Positions 25,201 through 42,004 of a stretch of 64,000 nt of DNA are shown here, one piece after another. Source of the stretch: Pegea sp. RAD2-039 (lineage: Eukaryota > Chordata > Thaliacea > Salpida > Salpidae); assembly GCA_034620365.1 (NCBI GenBank), contig JAQGEQ010000263.1, positions 1,426,001-1,490,000 of the forward strand, given 5' to 3'. How positions within the stretch are numbered: position 1 is the first letter of the stretch; each line of letters begins with the position of its first letter. The notes below the pieces were generated by a model. It did no database searches and had not been told where the DNA came from. It saw nothing but the letters and a program-made list of their open reading frames with translations. Both the position numbers and the translations under genes were made by a program.

Positions 25201-26022
25201 GATTTGAAAAATAAAGTGAAGAATGAGAAAAATGTTGATGTCCTTGGCTTTACTTCAAAAGTAAATGATGTAAAAATGGATGAAGATGTAGAAGTCGAAG
25301 ATGTAGAAGGAGTCAAAGATGTAGAAGAAGTCAAAGATGTTGAAGAAGTCGAAGATGTTGAAGAAGTCGAAGATGTAGAAGAAATCGAAGATGTAGAAGA
25401 AAAAATCGAGAAAAAAATTGAAAATTTAAAAGTCGATTGTGAAGATGAAAAGGAGAATGATTTCGAAATGAAGTTTGTGTTTGATAAGATCAAATCAACA
25501 AAAAAAGTAATTTCTATGATTAAACTTATTTGTTAATAAAAAGAAGTGACTTCATCGGTTTTATGATTAGAAATTAAAGTTGAAAAGATTATAAGAATTT
25601 TGCTAAAATTAGAACAACTTTTTCAGCAAATTAAAGAAGAAGCAGAAAACTGTGAACTTCTAATCCAAGTTGTTCTTCTTCCGTTAGTCAAACAGAAAAA
25701 AGATCCACAAGAAAAAGACTTTTCTAAAAAAGTAAAGATATTTTTTAAAGATAAATCTTATTTAAGTAATTTTTTTTATTCACTTTCTTTATTTTTTGAA
25801 TATTTTTATTTACAGCAAAAAAATTTTAAGAAGTTTGTAAAAAGTAAACCAAATAATCGACGACATCTTCATCTAAGCTCAGAACCTCAGATCTCACAGC
25901 TTCTTCCAAAGATCACAACTGAAAAGAGTAAAAAAATATCAAAAAGAAGACCAGTCTCTTTTGAAGATATTGATGAAATGTCACAAGTTATAAATCCATT
26001 TAAAAAAAGAAGACAAAAATAA
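22260..26022 (+). CDS. NBN: Nibrin (NBS1), MRE11-RAD50-NBN complex subunit (first exon not found)
   Basis: Regulatory subunit of the MRN double-strand-break complex that binds MRE11 and activates ATM. Twelve exons join in frame: 22260-22310, 22454-22512, 22807-22958, 23074-23233, 23299-23402, 23456-23573, 23628-23809, 23863-24147, 24207-24376, 25202-25506, 25588-25731, 25816-26022 (about 645 residues; human 754). An FHA domain (YSIGRKGTD, then SQDASVSRCHCIV and DQSKFGSFW) keeps the Arg/Ser phosphopeptide-binding residues. It is followed by tandem BRCT domains (LGYTLLKSWSNDVNYLVMDK; FGGGKI; VIPEHEIALAILYCC). A long acidic region includes the VEDVEE repeat. The C-terminus has the MRE11-binding motif KNFKKF and ends NPFKKRRQK, comparable to the ATM-binding tail. 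An in-frame stop precedes 22260, so a short upstream exon with the start is missing. Confidence 0.93.
24377..25201 (+). other. NBN intron with a GC-richer insert
   Basis: An 825-base intron, the largest in the gene. About 24720-25020 is clearly richer in G+C than its surroundings (CGTCGGCGCGTAGATGGCAG region) and lacks the intron's usual homopolymers. It looks like an inserted repeat but I recognise no family. A 76-codon minus-strand reading frame within it has no recognisable similarity. Confidence 0.4.
25285..25395 (+). repeat. 18-bp coding minisatellite in NBN
   Basis: Six to seven tandem units of about 18 bases (GATGTAGAAGAAGTCGAA type) encode repeats of the hexapeptide (E/K)DVEEV within the acidic linker of nibrin. 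The reading frame is preserved because the unit is a multiple of three. Unit number is likely variable. Confidence 0.85.
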
Positions 26023-29000
26023 AGATGAATGTGTTTTTTGTGTCTTTCTGCTTCAATTTGCCATTAAATCAATTTGTTTGTAACAAAATTTCTATTTAAG
26101 ATATTTGAAATTGTCTATCTGATCTGAGTTCTTTAAAAAAATGTATTTTTTCTAATTGAATTTCAGAAATTTTTCTATCTGATCTGATCATTAGAGTGAC
26201 TTAAGAAGCTGAACACATCTTATTTGCATATTAACAAGTCAATTTTAGAAAACAAATATTTTCTTTTTTTTTAACGCGGCTAAACTTCAAATAGTTGACA
26301 GATTTCATTACCAAATATTCAGCAACAATTATATTTTTTTCTAACAGTTTTTATTTAACATATATAGTGAAAACAAGTAAAATATCATAAAGTTTTATAT
26401 CATATATGTGCGCTCGTCTGATAGAGGCTTGATAGTACTTGCAAAGCTTTTTAAAAAGCAAGTTTAGTCGATGAGGCATCTTCATCAGTAAAAAATGCTT
26501 TTCAGAGTAATTGTCGTAATCAGCGAATAAGTTTGTCTCATCTAAAAAATAAGATTTCAAAAGTATATTACAATTTTTAAAAGATTACAATAAAAATTTA
26601 ACAGATATTTATGAGTGTTATTAAAAGATTTTTCGAAAAACTAGATGAATATAGTACAAGAAAGTATTTATAATTAGCAAGAATTTATGAAAAATTTATA
26701 TATATCAAAATAGAGGAAGAAAGTGAGGAAGCTGGCAGTTTGATATATCACTTGTTAACACGCTTAGATTATATTTTTAAGAAAATCTTCAAATATGTGG
26801 TAGGTTTTGATGTAGTGATGGAATCGGAAAGGTAATTCCAAACGTTGGTCACCCTCCTATCCACTGGGAGTTATTAACCTCGTTGAGCAGTTTAATTTTG
26901 AATGAAGAGCCTCTGATGACGTATAAGAGATCATAATCTTTGACGTAATCTGTGAAGTTAAGATGGTAAAAACTATTAATAATTTTAAATAGTAATACAA
27001 GGTCAAAAAAAAGGGCGTCGATATAAAAGGGCGGCAAAGATTTCATATTAAGCTTATAGAGACCCTCTTCGTATTAGGAAAAGGGTATGCCACCATTTAG
27101 TATGTCACAGTATAAAGCTCTTAATTATATTTTTCATTGGATTATTTATTGAGGAGCATTAAAATTTTTTTTTTCAATTTTTTTCTATTTATAGATTGGC
27201 TTTAACTTTTTAAGATTTTTTTTACGAATAGATAGAAAAAAATGTTGTTTTAGAAAAAAAAATTCGACCCATTTATAGTATTTATTTGATTGAAAATAAA
27301 ATGGTCGGTATTTAAAAAAGGTAGCTTGATGTAAATTGCTGTTTTTATAAGTCTTTTCCTTAATTGTAAAAATAAATTTAATGATTGATTTAAATATATT
27401 TTTTAACTGAAATCTTTTTAAATAATTATATTTTTCATAGATAAATTGTAGCCTATGAAAATGATAAAGCTAGCAAACACCTTTTTCAATTTTTATTTGC
27501 TATTAGTTTGTTACAACTTTTAGCTCACAATATTAAAGTTTTTATTTATTTGGTTTGTTGAGATAATTATAAACTTTTAAGCAAAAGACTGGTTTAAAAA
27601 TTGTGGTAAAAACTAATTTTCTAAAATAGAAATGAATTTTATGAAAAATTACAAAATTAAATCATTTTTAATGAATTAATATTTGTAATGATTTGAAGAT
27701 ATATTTAAAATTGTCTAGAATGTTATATATGCGATAACAATATCAACCAGTTTTGAAATGATCATATGTCATAAAATTTAGTTTTTTTAACACTTATGAT
27801 AAGGTGTTATTGATAAAAGTTGTAAACAGATGCCTACAAGCTCACATTTTTACTTATTGCACGTTATTTCAACATTATCGAGTCAAAAATAAGAGAACAA
27901 ACTAATTTACAAGCTTATTATCAAGTATTTTTGTAGAATTAGCAAAAGTAAAAAAGTTTTTCAACAATTTAAATGATTCATAATAAAGTTAACTAAATGT
28001 TAACTTAAAGTAATAGCTGTCTTCGTAACACATCATTTCCTGCTTACTGAATTTAGCAATATCTTAACATTGAAGTCACGCAACAAACTGAAAAGCATAT
28101 TTTAAAACCTTTATATCTTAAAAAACAAACTAAATACATTGTCTTTTTTTTAACATTTTAGGAAATTTAAAAACAACCAACTTATTGAAATGTTGTTAAT
28201 TGTAATATAATAAAATGATTCATTTTTATTAAAAGACAATGTAGTAAACTAAATTTGGATAATTGTAAATAATTTATTCAAATTATTGCTGTGTAGAGAA
28301 AGTATTTTTTGCTGCCTAGGCTCGAAATTTGAATTCATCACCTAACATAATATTTAATTAATAATATTTTATTGCAAACAAGTAGATTTTTAAACTTTAT
28401 TTTTTCAACACTTTAATCTAGATACAATAAAAAGATACGTTAATAATATAAGCGAGACGTTTAAGATTGCGATAAACTTTAAGATATGATGAAAAATCTA
28501 GTTGAAATTGCTTAAATGTTGTTCTGATTTTGTGTTGTCAGCTTATTTATGTTTAAATTATCGGTCAGAAATTCAAGTGTGGTTTTTAATTCCAAATATT
28601 TATGTCAAAATGTAAACTAAAATATATGTCATTAACATTACTGAAAGCTGATAAATTTTATCATTACTCAAACATTCCAATAGTCGATATCTAAAGTTGA
28701 TTGTAATCACCTTGTATAAAGAGAAAAGCTGATATAGCGGACTTTTTTATTACATAATAATTACTTAAATTTGCTGATTGTAAAGTGAAAATTTGTAATA
28801 CTTATCTAACACCATCAATATTGTATTTAAAGATAAAAACCTATTTCTTATCTAGTGGACATTGTTTGGTTTGTTAGATTAGGAATAAACTATCTTCCAA
28901 CTCAACGCTGAAAAATATTTCATGAACTGAAGTTATTGATCAGAAGATAGGGAGCAGGTCGAGAAAAATAAAATTTATTCTTTTTAATGTTAGAATGAAA

Positions 29001-30269
29001 CACTAAAATGGATCTTTCAGCAGGTGTACGCACAAGAAAATAAACACGAATCAACAATCCGAATCCTTCTCACTAAACCTTGACTTTTCTGATCAGATCT
29101 ATAAAGAAAGGCGAGAAGTTAAAGATGCTGGAAGAAATAATTTCAAGTTTTGTTATTGTGGCTTATTTACAGGTCAGATAGATTGGTTAGTATAAAAGGA
29201 CGCCAAATAAGTTAATCCTTATCAGCATCACTTCACACAGTAAAGTCATCAGCAAAGATGTAGGTGATGAAAAAGCTGATTGAATGATGAGCAAATACCG
29301 TTTTGGGAGTTTGAACGTTGGTGGATGATGAAAGCACGCCGGCGTGCACAAGTACGTCCAATAGTTGCTTGTTGGTATCGTAGTTGGTGAGATTTGTTGT
29401 CAAATTTAGTAATTAAAAGAAACGAAATAAAGTTGGTTTGTAACACTCTCAAATTGATCAAAGTATCGTTTCAATAACAGAAGTATTTGATGGCAAGTGA
29501 AGAGGAAAGAATAAGATGGTTGAAAGTAAGTGACAACGCGAAAGAAAAAAAGCGGGTTGCTTTGTATGATTGGGCACTTTTATATCAACATACACAACAC
29601 ACAAACTAACAAATATCACATTTCAATCCAAACTCGATTTTTTGTCTCCAGAAAAAGCCCGTTTAAACAACCACATTAAAAGTTTGTCAAATGATTATGT
29701 GATTAAACACAAAGTTTACTTGAGTTAAAAATACCAGTAGAAAAAAGAAGAAAACGAACAACATTAGAAGTGTTGTTGTCTACTACCAGATGATATTAAT
29801 TAGAAGTGAAATATTAAAGCTCATTAAAGGCTTTAATAAATATATCCAGGTTAAAGTGCTGTGTAGATGCCACTAAACACAGGTTCTTGCATGAATGTGA
29901 TAATTAAAGAAGATAGATAAATAAATGAGGAATAAATTAAGCTCCAAACTGAAGACGAAACTATCTGGAGTAGGTTGGAAACTTCTGAAAAAGTCAAATG
30001 CAGAAGGCAAGCGTATGAAGGAACACAAAAATCAGTTGTAAGTAGGTATAGGTTGCAAAAAAAGCTTCAAAAAGTTCCCTATCATCGTCATCATTAGCAC
30101 AAAATATGACACAAACTAATCAAAAGTCTCTTCTGTTTCTTTCTCTTCATCAAAATATTCTTCTTTCTGCTCACTCCACTCATTTGAGTGTTTTAAAAGA
30201 TGATAAAGTGGCCCATAGCAGTAGAAGTGGGACGGGAGTGGTCCTCACTAACGCTGCTTGGGTCACTAT
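26023..30269. other. Intergenic DNA between convergent NBN and GNAQ
   Basis: AT-rich spacer containing a LINE relic at 26.8-27.1 kb (listed). About 28950-30269 is less AT-rich and is probably the long 3' UTR of GNAQ. It includes a 58-codon minus-strand open stretch near 29230-29400 that matches nothing I know. No other gene seen. Confidence 0.5.
26780..27085 (-). mobile_element. Non-LTR retrotransposon relic (C-terminal part of RT ORF)
   Basis: Minus-strand translation gives FFDLVLLFKIINSF and, after a stop, VTNVWNYLSDSITTSK. These match the conserved end of CR1/L2/jockey-like reverse transcriptase proteins (DLxLxFKI ... NxWNxLPxxIV) and the equivalent end of the element at 42 kb. Interrupted by stops; dead. 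Confidence 0.7.
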
Positions 30270-34771
<4,502 letters not shown>

Positions 34772-37600
34772 TTTGATACTTTTTTGTCTTAACAATATGA
34801 ATTTAATAAAGTGCCTTATAGATCATAATAGTATATACCTAAAAGCATCATTTTCTATTTAATAAGACAACAAAGTGTACCTAAGATATAATAGAAAGCG
34901 TTATCTAAATGACCATAAAAAATCATAAAAAGACAAAGTGAAAATTACTAATAACAGAAAATCTAAATAAATATAACTTGAGGAATTATGTTGATTAGCT
35001 TTAATATTTATTAGTACCAAACATTTACATTTTTACTTAAGTTAAAAATGTTTTATAAAAGTTAATGCCAATAATCATTTTTAAAACATATCAATACAAG
35101 TTTTCATCTTTAATAGTAACATATTGTTACATTAAATAAAAATTGAAATTTGTTCAAGAATAACAAAAAAAATTGATAATTAAAGTACTAAACAATTTGC
35201 CATTTTTCAAATAGATTTAAGTTAAATGATAGTCGAAAACTAATAGTTTGATATAAGACTAATTTTTAAATCTCTAATGAATTAGTATAATTAGGTAACC
35301 CTAATAAAATTATAAATGCTTGTCAACATTCAAAAAAAATTACAAAAAAAATAAATAAAAGACTATATAAGGATAATTTTAAAATATATATATTTATTCA
35401 AAACTTATAATTTCATACAAAATAAATTATATAAATAAACACAGCAGTAATCTTGTAACCTAATGATGAGGTAATCATAATGATTTTACAAGAAATAATA
35501 AATTGTAAGTTTATTTATTGTGAACAGTTTTTAAATTCCATTTTCATAACTAAATTACTTTTTAACTTATGCAAATTCTATAAATAGAAATTATTTTGAC
35601 GTTCAGTCATGACAACACAAATTTATTTATAAAACAATTATTTTTCGGCATTGATTATTTTTTAACATTTTCAATGCAGTAATGACAAATATGTTTGCAA
35701 AAGAACTATTTATTAAAAGAAAAGTTTTTCTTAATATTAAAGTTTTTTACATAAATATTTAATAACAAAAAATACTTAAATGAATAATAAATAAATTATT
35801 TGTAAATTATTAGAAGAATAAAAGTTAAACGAGCTTTAATCATAGAAAATTGAAGATTTTTAATGTTATTATTATCTATTTCAAAATGTAACGTAGGCCA
35901 ATCCAGAAGTAAAAAATAAATAAAAATTTATCAGCAAACATAACAATAAAAATGATCAAATACAATAAAAAAGATGAAACTTTTTATTTTAAAAAAACAT
36001 CACAATAATTTTGTTTTATAACGCCCTACGATAAATCAAGATAAATAAATTAGCGACCAAACACAAATAATTACAATTACTAATCAGATAAATAAAACAT
36101 TTATCGAATAAAACTTATTAATTAACTTATTCAGTTAACTTTTAATTGTAAAGTTCAAACCAGATAAAACATTACATAAAAATAATTTATGAGATATTAA
36201 AACGAAGGCCTAGCTTCGTAAACCACGTTTCACTGTAAGCATACACAAATCCCAAATTACATCTGTGTGGGTGTAGCATTTACGCCGGGTGTGGCGCAAT
36301 GCATTGTGGGAAATAATTAATATAAAGACATAAAGATGTTAGATAACAAAGGAGTTAGTTGTAAATAAGACTTTTAAACGGTTATAACTTTTATTATAAG
36401 TATTGTTTCATAAAATATAGACCAAAAGATGATAATCTGTGGTATGATATGTACAATCAAAAAAATAGTCTCAAATAAAAAGGTGCATTCAATAATATTC
36501 AACAATTTCATACATAACTTTGATTTTGGGAACCAATAGTTTTAATTTAAAACTTAGTTTTGCTTGAAGCTCCATTATTTAAAAGAATAAACATGGATAT
36601 GAATACTACTGAACATTAAGTAAGGTATTATTTATAGTTTTATCTATTTGTTTCCAACTATAGTATTTTTGTCATAAAATTATCTTGTTTAAATGACTTC
36701 AAACTTTAAAAATGAGTTTTGTTTGATAATTAGTACTGAATAAATCATAAGGCACGAAGTTCTAATGGTATTTTTAAATTATCTTTTATGGTTTGTACTT
36801 TGGATTTCGTTCATGACTTTCTACTAGCGTCTCTATAGATCTTTTCAGTGGACCCCAAAACATTTTTTAAGCTTATGCTAAACATTTTCTGTTTTGGATG
36901 ATCTTGCATTAAAGCAGTAATATTTTTTGCTTATCTAAAATGTTCAAGTGCTAAATTTCAAATGAAATCTATTTATCGTTTTACTAATAAATAATTTTTT
37001 TATGCCAAGATATAATTAATTCAAAGGTGACTAATTGTTAGAAAATTACTTGAGAACTTCAGCCCAAAAAGTAGTTTGATATTTACAGATTTAAAAATGA
37101 AATACTCCAGATAAAATATTCTTTAAAACATTGAATAGCAATAGTTGTGTAGTCAAAGAATCTTGTGGAAAATAAAAATGGACTAACAAAATGTAAAAAA
37201 ATTAAATTGAAAAAAGCTATTAAAGGTGGTATAAAACTTAGATAATCTCGTTAAAAAATCGAATCAATTATAATATAGACTGAATAATTGTAGAAACTCT
37301 CACTAAGTATTATCTAAGACAATGTATATACAAATTTTGAGTAGATATGCAGAAACTGAATAATGTGTAAAAGGTTTATAGAATAAATTTATTGCTTGTT
37401 TATTTTGATGACAAATTATACAGCTCTTATAACAAACAAAACAATAGGACTACAGAAAAAAGTGAAACAAATCTTAAGAGCCACAGTTCAACATAATTGG
37501 ATTTATAAAAACACTGCATGAGCATAAGGAAATATAAGCTAAAAGTTGGTATTCAGAAAGTCGGTTTTTGGGGAAAAAATAAGTCGAATTTTTTTTGTAA
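34772..37600. other. GNAQ upstream region
   Basis: Extremely AT-rich DNA with no gene recognised. The only compositional island is about 36200-36320, which may mark a promoter or non-coding first exon (listed separately). Confidence 0.5.
36200..36320. promoter_or_regulatory. Possible promoter island with ZNF143/SBF-like motif
   Basis: A short GC-richer patch 1.45 kb upstream of the GNAQ start codon. GCAATGCATTGTGGGAAAT at 36296-36314 resembles the reverse complement of the ZNF143/STAF promoter motif (ATTTCCCA.AATGCA type), with mismatches. Suggestive only. Confidence 0.25.
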
Positions 37601-37639
37601 AATAACTAATTTGAAGATTCAACAGCAGCTACTTGTGAT

Positions 37640-38560
37640 GAAAGCTGATCGGTAGTTTAATGGCTTATTTCTGATTCCTTTTTTAGTGACTGGTACAGTA
37701 ACTCTAACATTTGAGAAGATACATAGCTGAAAATAACAAATAATGAAGAGGTATCTATCATAGTTTGTATAATATAATAAATAGTGCGCTTGATAAAGTA
37801 AGAGGGAATTTGTTCAGACGTACAAGTTAGTTTGTCTTTAATGTTGTGAACAGTAGTGAAAATATCAAAATCAGTGATTGCAAAATTGTCCATAAGATTT
37901 GATTTATGAATAATATTTTTAGAAGGGTTTTGGTGAAGACTTTTTAAAGCTAGGGTTGAACAGATCAGATTTTTAAAATTAATGATATATATAATTGTTT
38001 TCAAGAACCAGTGATGGTATGGATCAGAGACGGGAATTTAATTTTGATTAGACAAATTTGTGCAGAGAAGCTCTGTAACAAATTTTACTTTTCCGTTAAC
38101 TTTTCCCCATTATTAAGTACTTCCCTCTAGTATCATTTCTACTGATGTATAGGCTTGAAAATTTATCTGATAGCCAGAACCTATATAGAAGCAAAAGGTC
38201 AGTTTGGTTGAAAAGAAGATAGTGAGATACACCTTTATCTTATATACATTTCAGCTACAATAATAAATTATGTAAGGTAATTAGGTTGATTGTATTGGTA
38301 GTAAAAATGTTAGTATCAATCCCAAAGAAACTGGAGGTTGCAGATGATATAGCCAGGAGAACAGATGTTATTTACAAGGATAATCAATTTTAGCAAGTAT
38401 CTGAGATTCATTTTAGAACAATAGATCTGCTTGGTTAGGATTTTGACCATGAGGTACAGAATCTCTCTGTAACCATCACATATTTTGATCTTATAATAGT
38501 CAATTAACACATTATTACTCATCATTTTTACAAATTTTATAACAGATTTTATCAATTTAA
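37640..38560 (-). mobile_element. Non-LTR retrotransposon relic (linker and RT start)
   Basis: An uninterrupted 115-codon stretch (38004-37657) reads FTTVHNIKDKLTCTSEQIP followed by SYFIKRTIYYIIQ and SYVSSQ. This is the characteristic segment just before the reverse-transcriptase fingers of CR1/L2-like elements (KDKLTxTPEQIPxxFIKR ... SYVPSQWK). Stops follow. A second open stretch at 38555-38316 may be the upstream part of the same copy, but I cannot prove it. Confidence 0.6.
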
Positions 38561-38946
38561 AAGGTTTAGAATAATAAACAATACAAATTAAAAAAATGAC
38601 TTTAAACTTTTTTTAGATTATAATAAATACTACTGATTCAAGATAACTAATCGAAATTTAGAAATTATTTAGATTAAAGCAATTTTATCAACCTAACATT
38701 TTTACTAATAATTATAATAGTTAACTACTAATCAATAGATATTATGTCAAATTTATTTCAAACAAATAACTAAAACCATACTTTTATTTCTAACTAAAGT
38801 TGAAGATTAATTTAAGAATTAACTACTTTTATTTGACTAAGAAGAAAATATCAACCTATACATATAATAGTGATATCAAATGAAAAAACATAAATATACT
38901 TTTTTTAAAAATGGCTATAAACAACAAACATTAAATGATTGGTCTA

Positions 38947-39723
38947 TTAATCTGAATCAAATTCATCTTCATCACCTCCGATAATCTCCCAAAATGCTTT
39001 TGTGGCATTTTCAGCAAATTGAATTCGATCTTCAGTATAAGATGAAAAGGAGTTAATCTTATCTATCAAAGATTTAAATTTCTCATCAAAACTATCAACT
39101 CCAATAGCTTCATCTATTTCTTCTGATTGTTTACTATCATCAGAAGATGATTTTGGTTTGAGACCAGATTGTGCTTGAATAATTTTAGAACTAACAGTTT
39201 TATTCATTTTTAAATTAGGCCAGGTGTGGGATTGAAGAGCTGAAACTATTCTTTTGATACCATAATCAAAATCATGAAACTCCTCAGATTCAGGCAGCAG
39301 TTCTATAAGCTCAAATTGGTTTTTAAGACACCATTGAAGAACAATTTCTCTAGATACAAATTGTGTATCTCCCTCACCTGAATCAGCACATTTTTTACAA
39401 ACCAACAGTTTTACTTCAGGTGACCATTTTTCCACCTCATTTAAGTAAGCTTTCAATTTTTCTTCTTCCAAATTCTTCTTAGTATAATCTAATAAAAGGA
39501 TTACACCTTCTATCGATCCTTTTAAATCTTTCACTAAGTTTTCATCATAAATTTGAAAGAGAACATCAGTTTTATAATACATATTGCTAATATTCCAAAA
39601 TATTTCAGATTCATTAGACATAATTTCTTGGTTATCTTCATCTAAGATTTGTTTTATCAAATTCTTAGCATCATTTTGGTTTTCAGAATAACTCGGAATA
39701 ACAACAACCACCTGTTCAGTCAT
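38947..39723 (-). CDS. AAGAB: Alpha- and gamma-adaptin-binding protein p34 (AAGAB), intronless
   Basis: Chaperone for assembly of the AP-1 and AP-2 clathrin adaptor complexes, acting in the cytosol. A single 258-codon open frame with no intron, ATG at 39723. The N-terminal half is a Rab-like pseudoGTPase fold: VVVVIPSYSE start, a GVILLLDYTKK strand, and SPEVKLLVCKKC. Then LQWCLKNQFELIELLPE (compare the family's WCIKHGFELVEL), YGIKRIVSALQSHTWPN, a Ser/Asp-rich linker, and the C-terminal helical region ENATKAFWEIIGGDEDE, nearly identical to the family consensus AKAFWxAIGGDxDE. Length is slightly below the human protein (315). The absence of introns contrasts with the neighbours. Confidence 0.92.
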   Translation of the reverse strand: MTEQVVVVIPSYSENQNDAKNLIKQILDEDNQEIMSNESEIFWNISNMYYKTDVLFQIYDENLVKDLKGSIEGVILLLDYTKKNLEEEKLKAYLNEVEKWSPEVKLLVCKKCADSGEGDTQFVSREIVLQWCLKNQFELIELLPESEEFHDFDYGIKRIVSALQSHTWPNLKMNKTVSSKIIQAQSGLKPKSSSDDSKQSEEIDEAIGVDSFDEKFKSLIDKINSFSSYTEDRIQFAENATKAFWEIIGGDEDEFDSD

Positions 39724-40780
39724 CCTAATGATTTTGAATCACCTTTAATTTAAAAACATAAAATATAAAAAAACTTTTAATCAATAAACACACAGTTACA
39801 GATAACAAATTATACAGCTCTTATAGCAAACACCAAATTGCAGACAGATAATAGAAATGCCCTAAATACCATAGTTTAGAACATTTAATGTATAAAAAAA
39901 CTGTTAAAAACATAAGTATATTTAAGTTAAGTTTACAAAAAATACAAAATAAGTCACATCATCATATATAACTTGTTAATAAAATTACTCCAATCATATT
40001 TTTAAAACAAATTTTTTTAAAGTGATAGATTTTGACATAATGACCAAGTCAAGGAATAGTATTTCTTTTAATGACGACAGAAATTAAAAGTATTTATAGA
40101 TTTTAATCTTAAAGAAATGATACAAAAACATCTAAAAGATAAACAACTATAAAAAACATAGAATTATATACTAGATAATTGACTATGATAAAAATTTACC
40201 TAGAAATTAGGCAGTTGTTAGATAATAAAATTTATAGTTTAAAACATTAAAATTAATTAACTATCTAAATGAATATTCACATTGAAATATTTATTATTTA
40301 ATATCATAAAAAGCTAATTTGAATTAAAACTATTATAAATGAAGATTAATTTTCCAATAAATTTATATCTGTAGAATAAATTATATTATTAGTAAATTTA
40401 AATAAGACATTATATTAAGTTATAAAAATAGCTCAACAACAAAAGTCTAATCATTTAATGTAATTAACAATATTATTTAAAGTTATGTTTATAACACTCA
40501 TATCATAGCACAAGCCTACAAAATCTACGCGATTTTTCATAACTAAAATAGTTAAAAATAAGTCAGTAAAACTAATATATGCTTTGATATATAAATTATT
40601 TAGTTGAAATACTTTTAAATTTTTATAACAATGTTCTGCTGATGTTCATCTAATAAGCTAATAAACATAAATTTATCTCTTAAAAGGGTATTTCACCATA
40701 CTGCAACTTGTAAGCTAAAACTCATTAAAAAATACTTTTTAAAAATATATACATTCTTTTAAAAGGTTTTTAGAAGCATT
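39724..40780. other. AAGAB upstream region
   Basis: About 1 kb of AT-rich DNA with no coding region recognised. It should include the AAGAB promoter. Confidence 0.4.
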
Positions 40781-40799
40781 TTATTCAAAAGTACCCTGT

Positions 40800-42003
40800 A
40801 TATAAACCTTAATGGTGATGTAGTCTAACTTTAATCGAGCTAACATTGAAGTGATTAACTGTCTATCTTCGATAAACTGGACGTACATCTGAAGTATTAT
40901 CTCTTAAGTTTCTTTTTTACAATTTCAACCAAATTCTATGCATAGTATTGTTTCTCTCAACTTTACTTCCCATCCTATCGTAACAAAACTTCTCGTAACT
41001 TTAAACACTTGTAGAACGAAAAGCATCTCTTTTACATAAAATCTAAAGTCGAAAACTTGTATAAAGCAAAACACAAGCTTAAGTGTGAGGAATATAAAAC
41101 TGAAGATAGCAAGTAGCATAATTACAAAGAAATCAAAATTTTTATCAACAGCTTATCAAGTAAATTCTATAAATTATTTTAATCTAACTTAAATTTCCGC
41201 TCATCTACAACATCGCTCATTGATCAAAACGAAAATATTCCTCGCACATTTATTATATTATACAATCTATGTAAGGATGCCTTTCATTATTTGTTACTTT
41301 TTAGCTATATATCTTCCCAATGGAACAATTATTATCCTAGTCTATACAACTTTTGAAATTAAACCATTAATGCTTGAGTCGAATCTTCGAATAGATTGTT
41401 TATAAAATAATTTTCACTTATCTTCTTCACCAAATATTCCTTGCATATCAATTTAGGTTTCTTCCTCAAAGACCCTCTAGTGATCAGCTATTGTCATGTT
41501 TCCACCAGTGGCTATATTCTGCAAAAAATAATCTTATCTTCGAAATGTTTTTGATCTAATTTCACATCTCATTTTAGTAAAAGTTCTTATTTATTTATTA
41601 CAATAAACGCGAAGGAGGGTGCCTGAAGAGTTTCTACTGTTCAATAAATAATCTATCAAACTCTAACTCAATTTTATCTGATATCTTTTCAAACGAGAAT
41701 TGGGTATTTTCATCTTCTATGACTTAAAATAGGCTCACCACTTTAACTAATTGTCCAGAATTAGTTCAGTTACTTCATGCCAAATTCTTAGTGTTTAGGA
41801 CCAGAAATATTTGAAAACTGTTGAAGTTTGATAACACATACTTCCCAAAATAGGATTCTACTTTTTGTATTAAATCAATTAATACAAAAGCTTTTCCTTA
41901 AATGTGGCATACTCTTTTTATGCAAAAACCCTCTTTCAAAGCTTAATATTAAATTCCTAAAATACCAACGCCTCGCTTCTGACATCGTACTATTGTTTAA
42001 AAT
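40800..42003 (+). mobile_element. Degenerate non-LTR retrotransposon relic, + strand
   Basis: Frameshifted remnants of a LINE ORF2 in order. Linker: KVENLYKAKHKLKCEEYKT near 41040-41100. RT motif: FLPQRPSSDQLLSCFHQWL near 41455-41520, in a frame offset from its neighbours. C-terminal KYQRLASDIVLLFKI near 41960-42003. A segment around 41645-41760 is also present near 46290-46420. The relic is interrupted by a foreign 3' tail at 41590-41640 and ends where the minus-strand element begins. Confidence 0.6.
41588..41640 (-). mobile_element. Non-LTR element 3' tail, copy 2
   Basis: Reverse complement reads CTTCAGGCACCCTCCTTCGC followed by GTTTATTGTAATAAATAAATAA, the same tail as at 42005-42060, 14845-14930 and 50235-50315. 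It lies inside the older plus-strand relic. Confidence 0.7.
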
Positions 42004-42004
42004 C

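Noticed and set aside
25173-25493. Minus-strand Ser/Thr-rich 106-codon frame
   Set aside because: Mirror image of the acidic VEDVEE repeat in the NBN exon on the plus strand.
29230-29461. Alternative exon or separate gene on the minus strand
   Set aside because: A short open stretch without recognisable similarity or splice evidence. It most likely lies in the GNAQ 3' UTR.
34793-34795. Upstream ATG as the GNAQ start
   Set aside because: It would add eight residues before [11 protein letters not shown]. Alignment with Gq proteins places the start at 34771, just before the palmitoylated cysteines.
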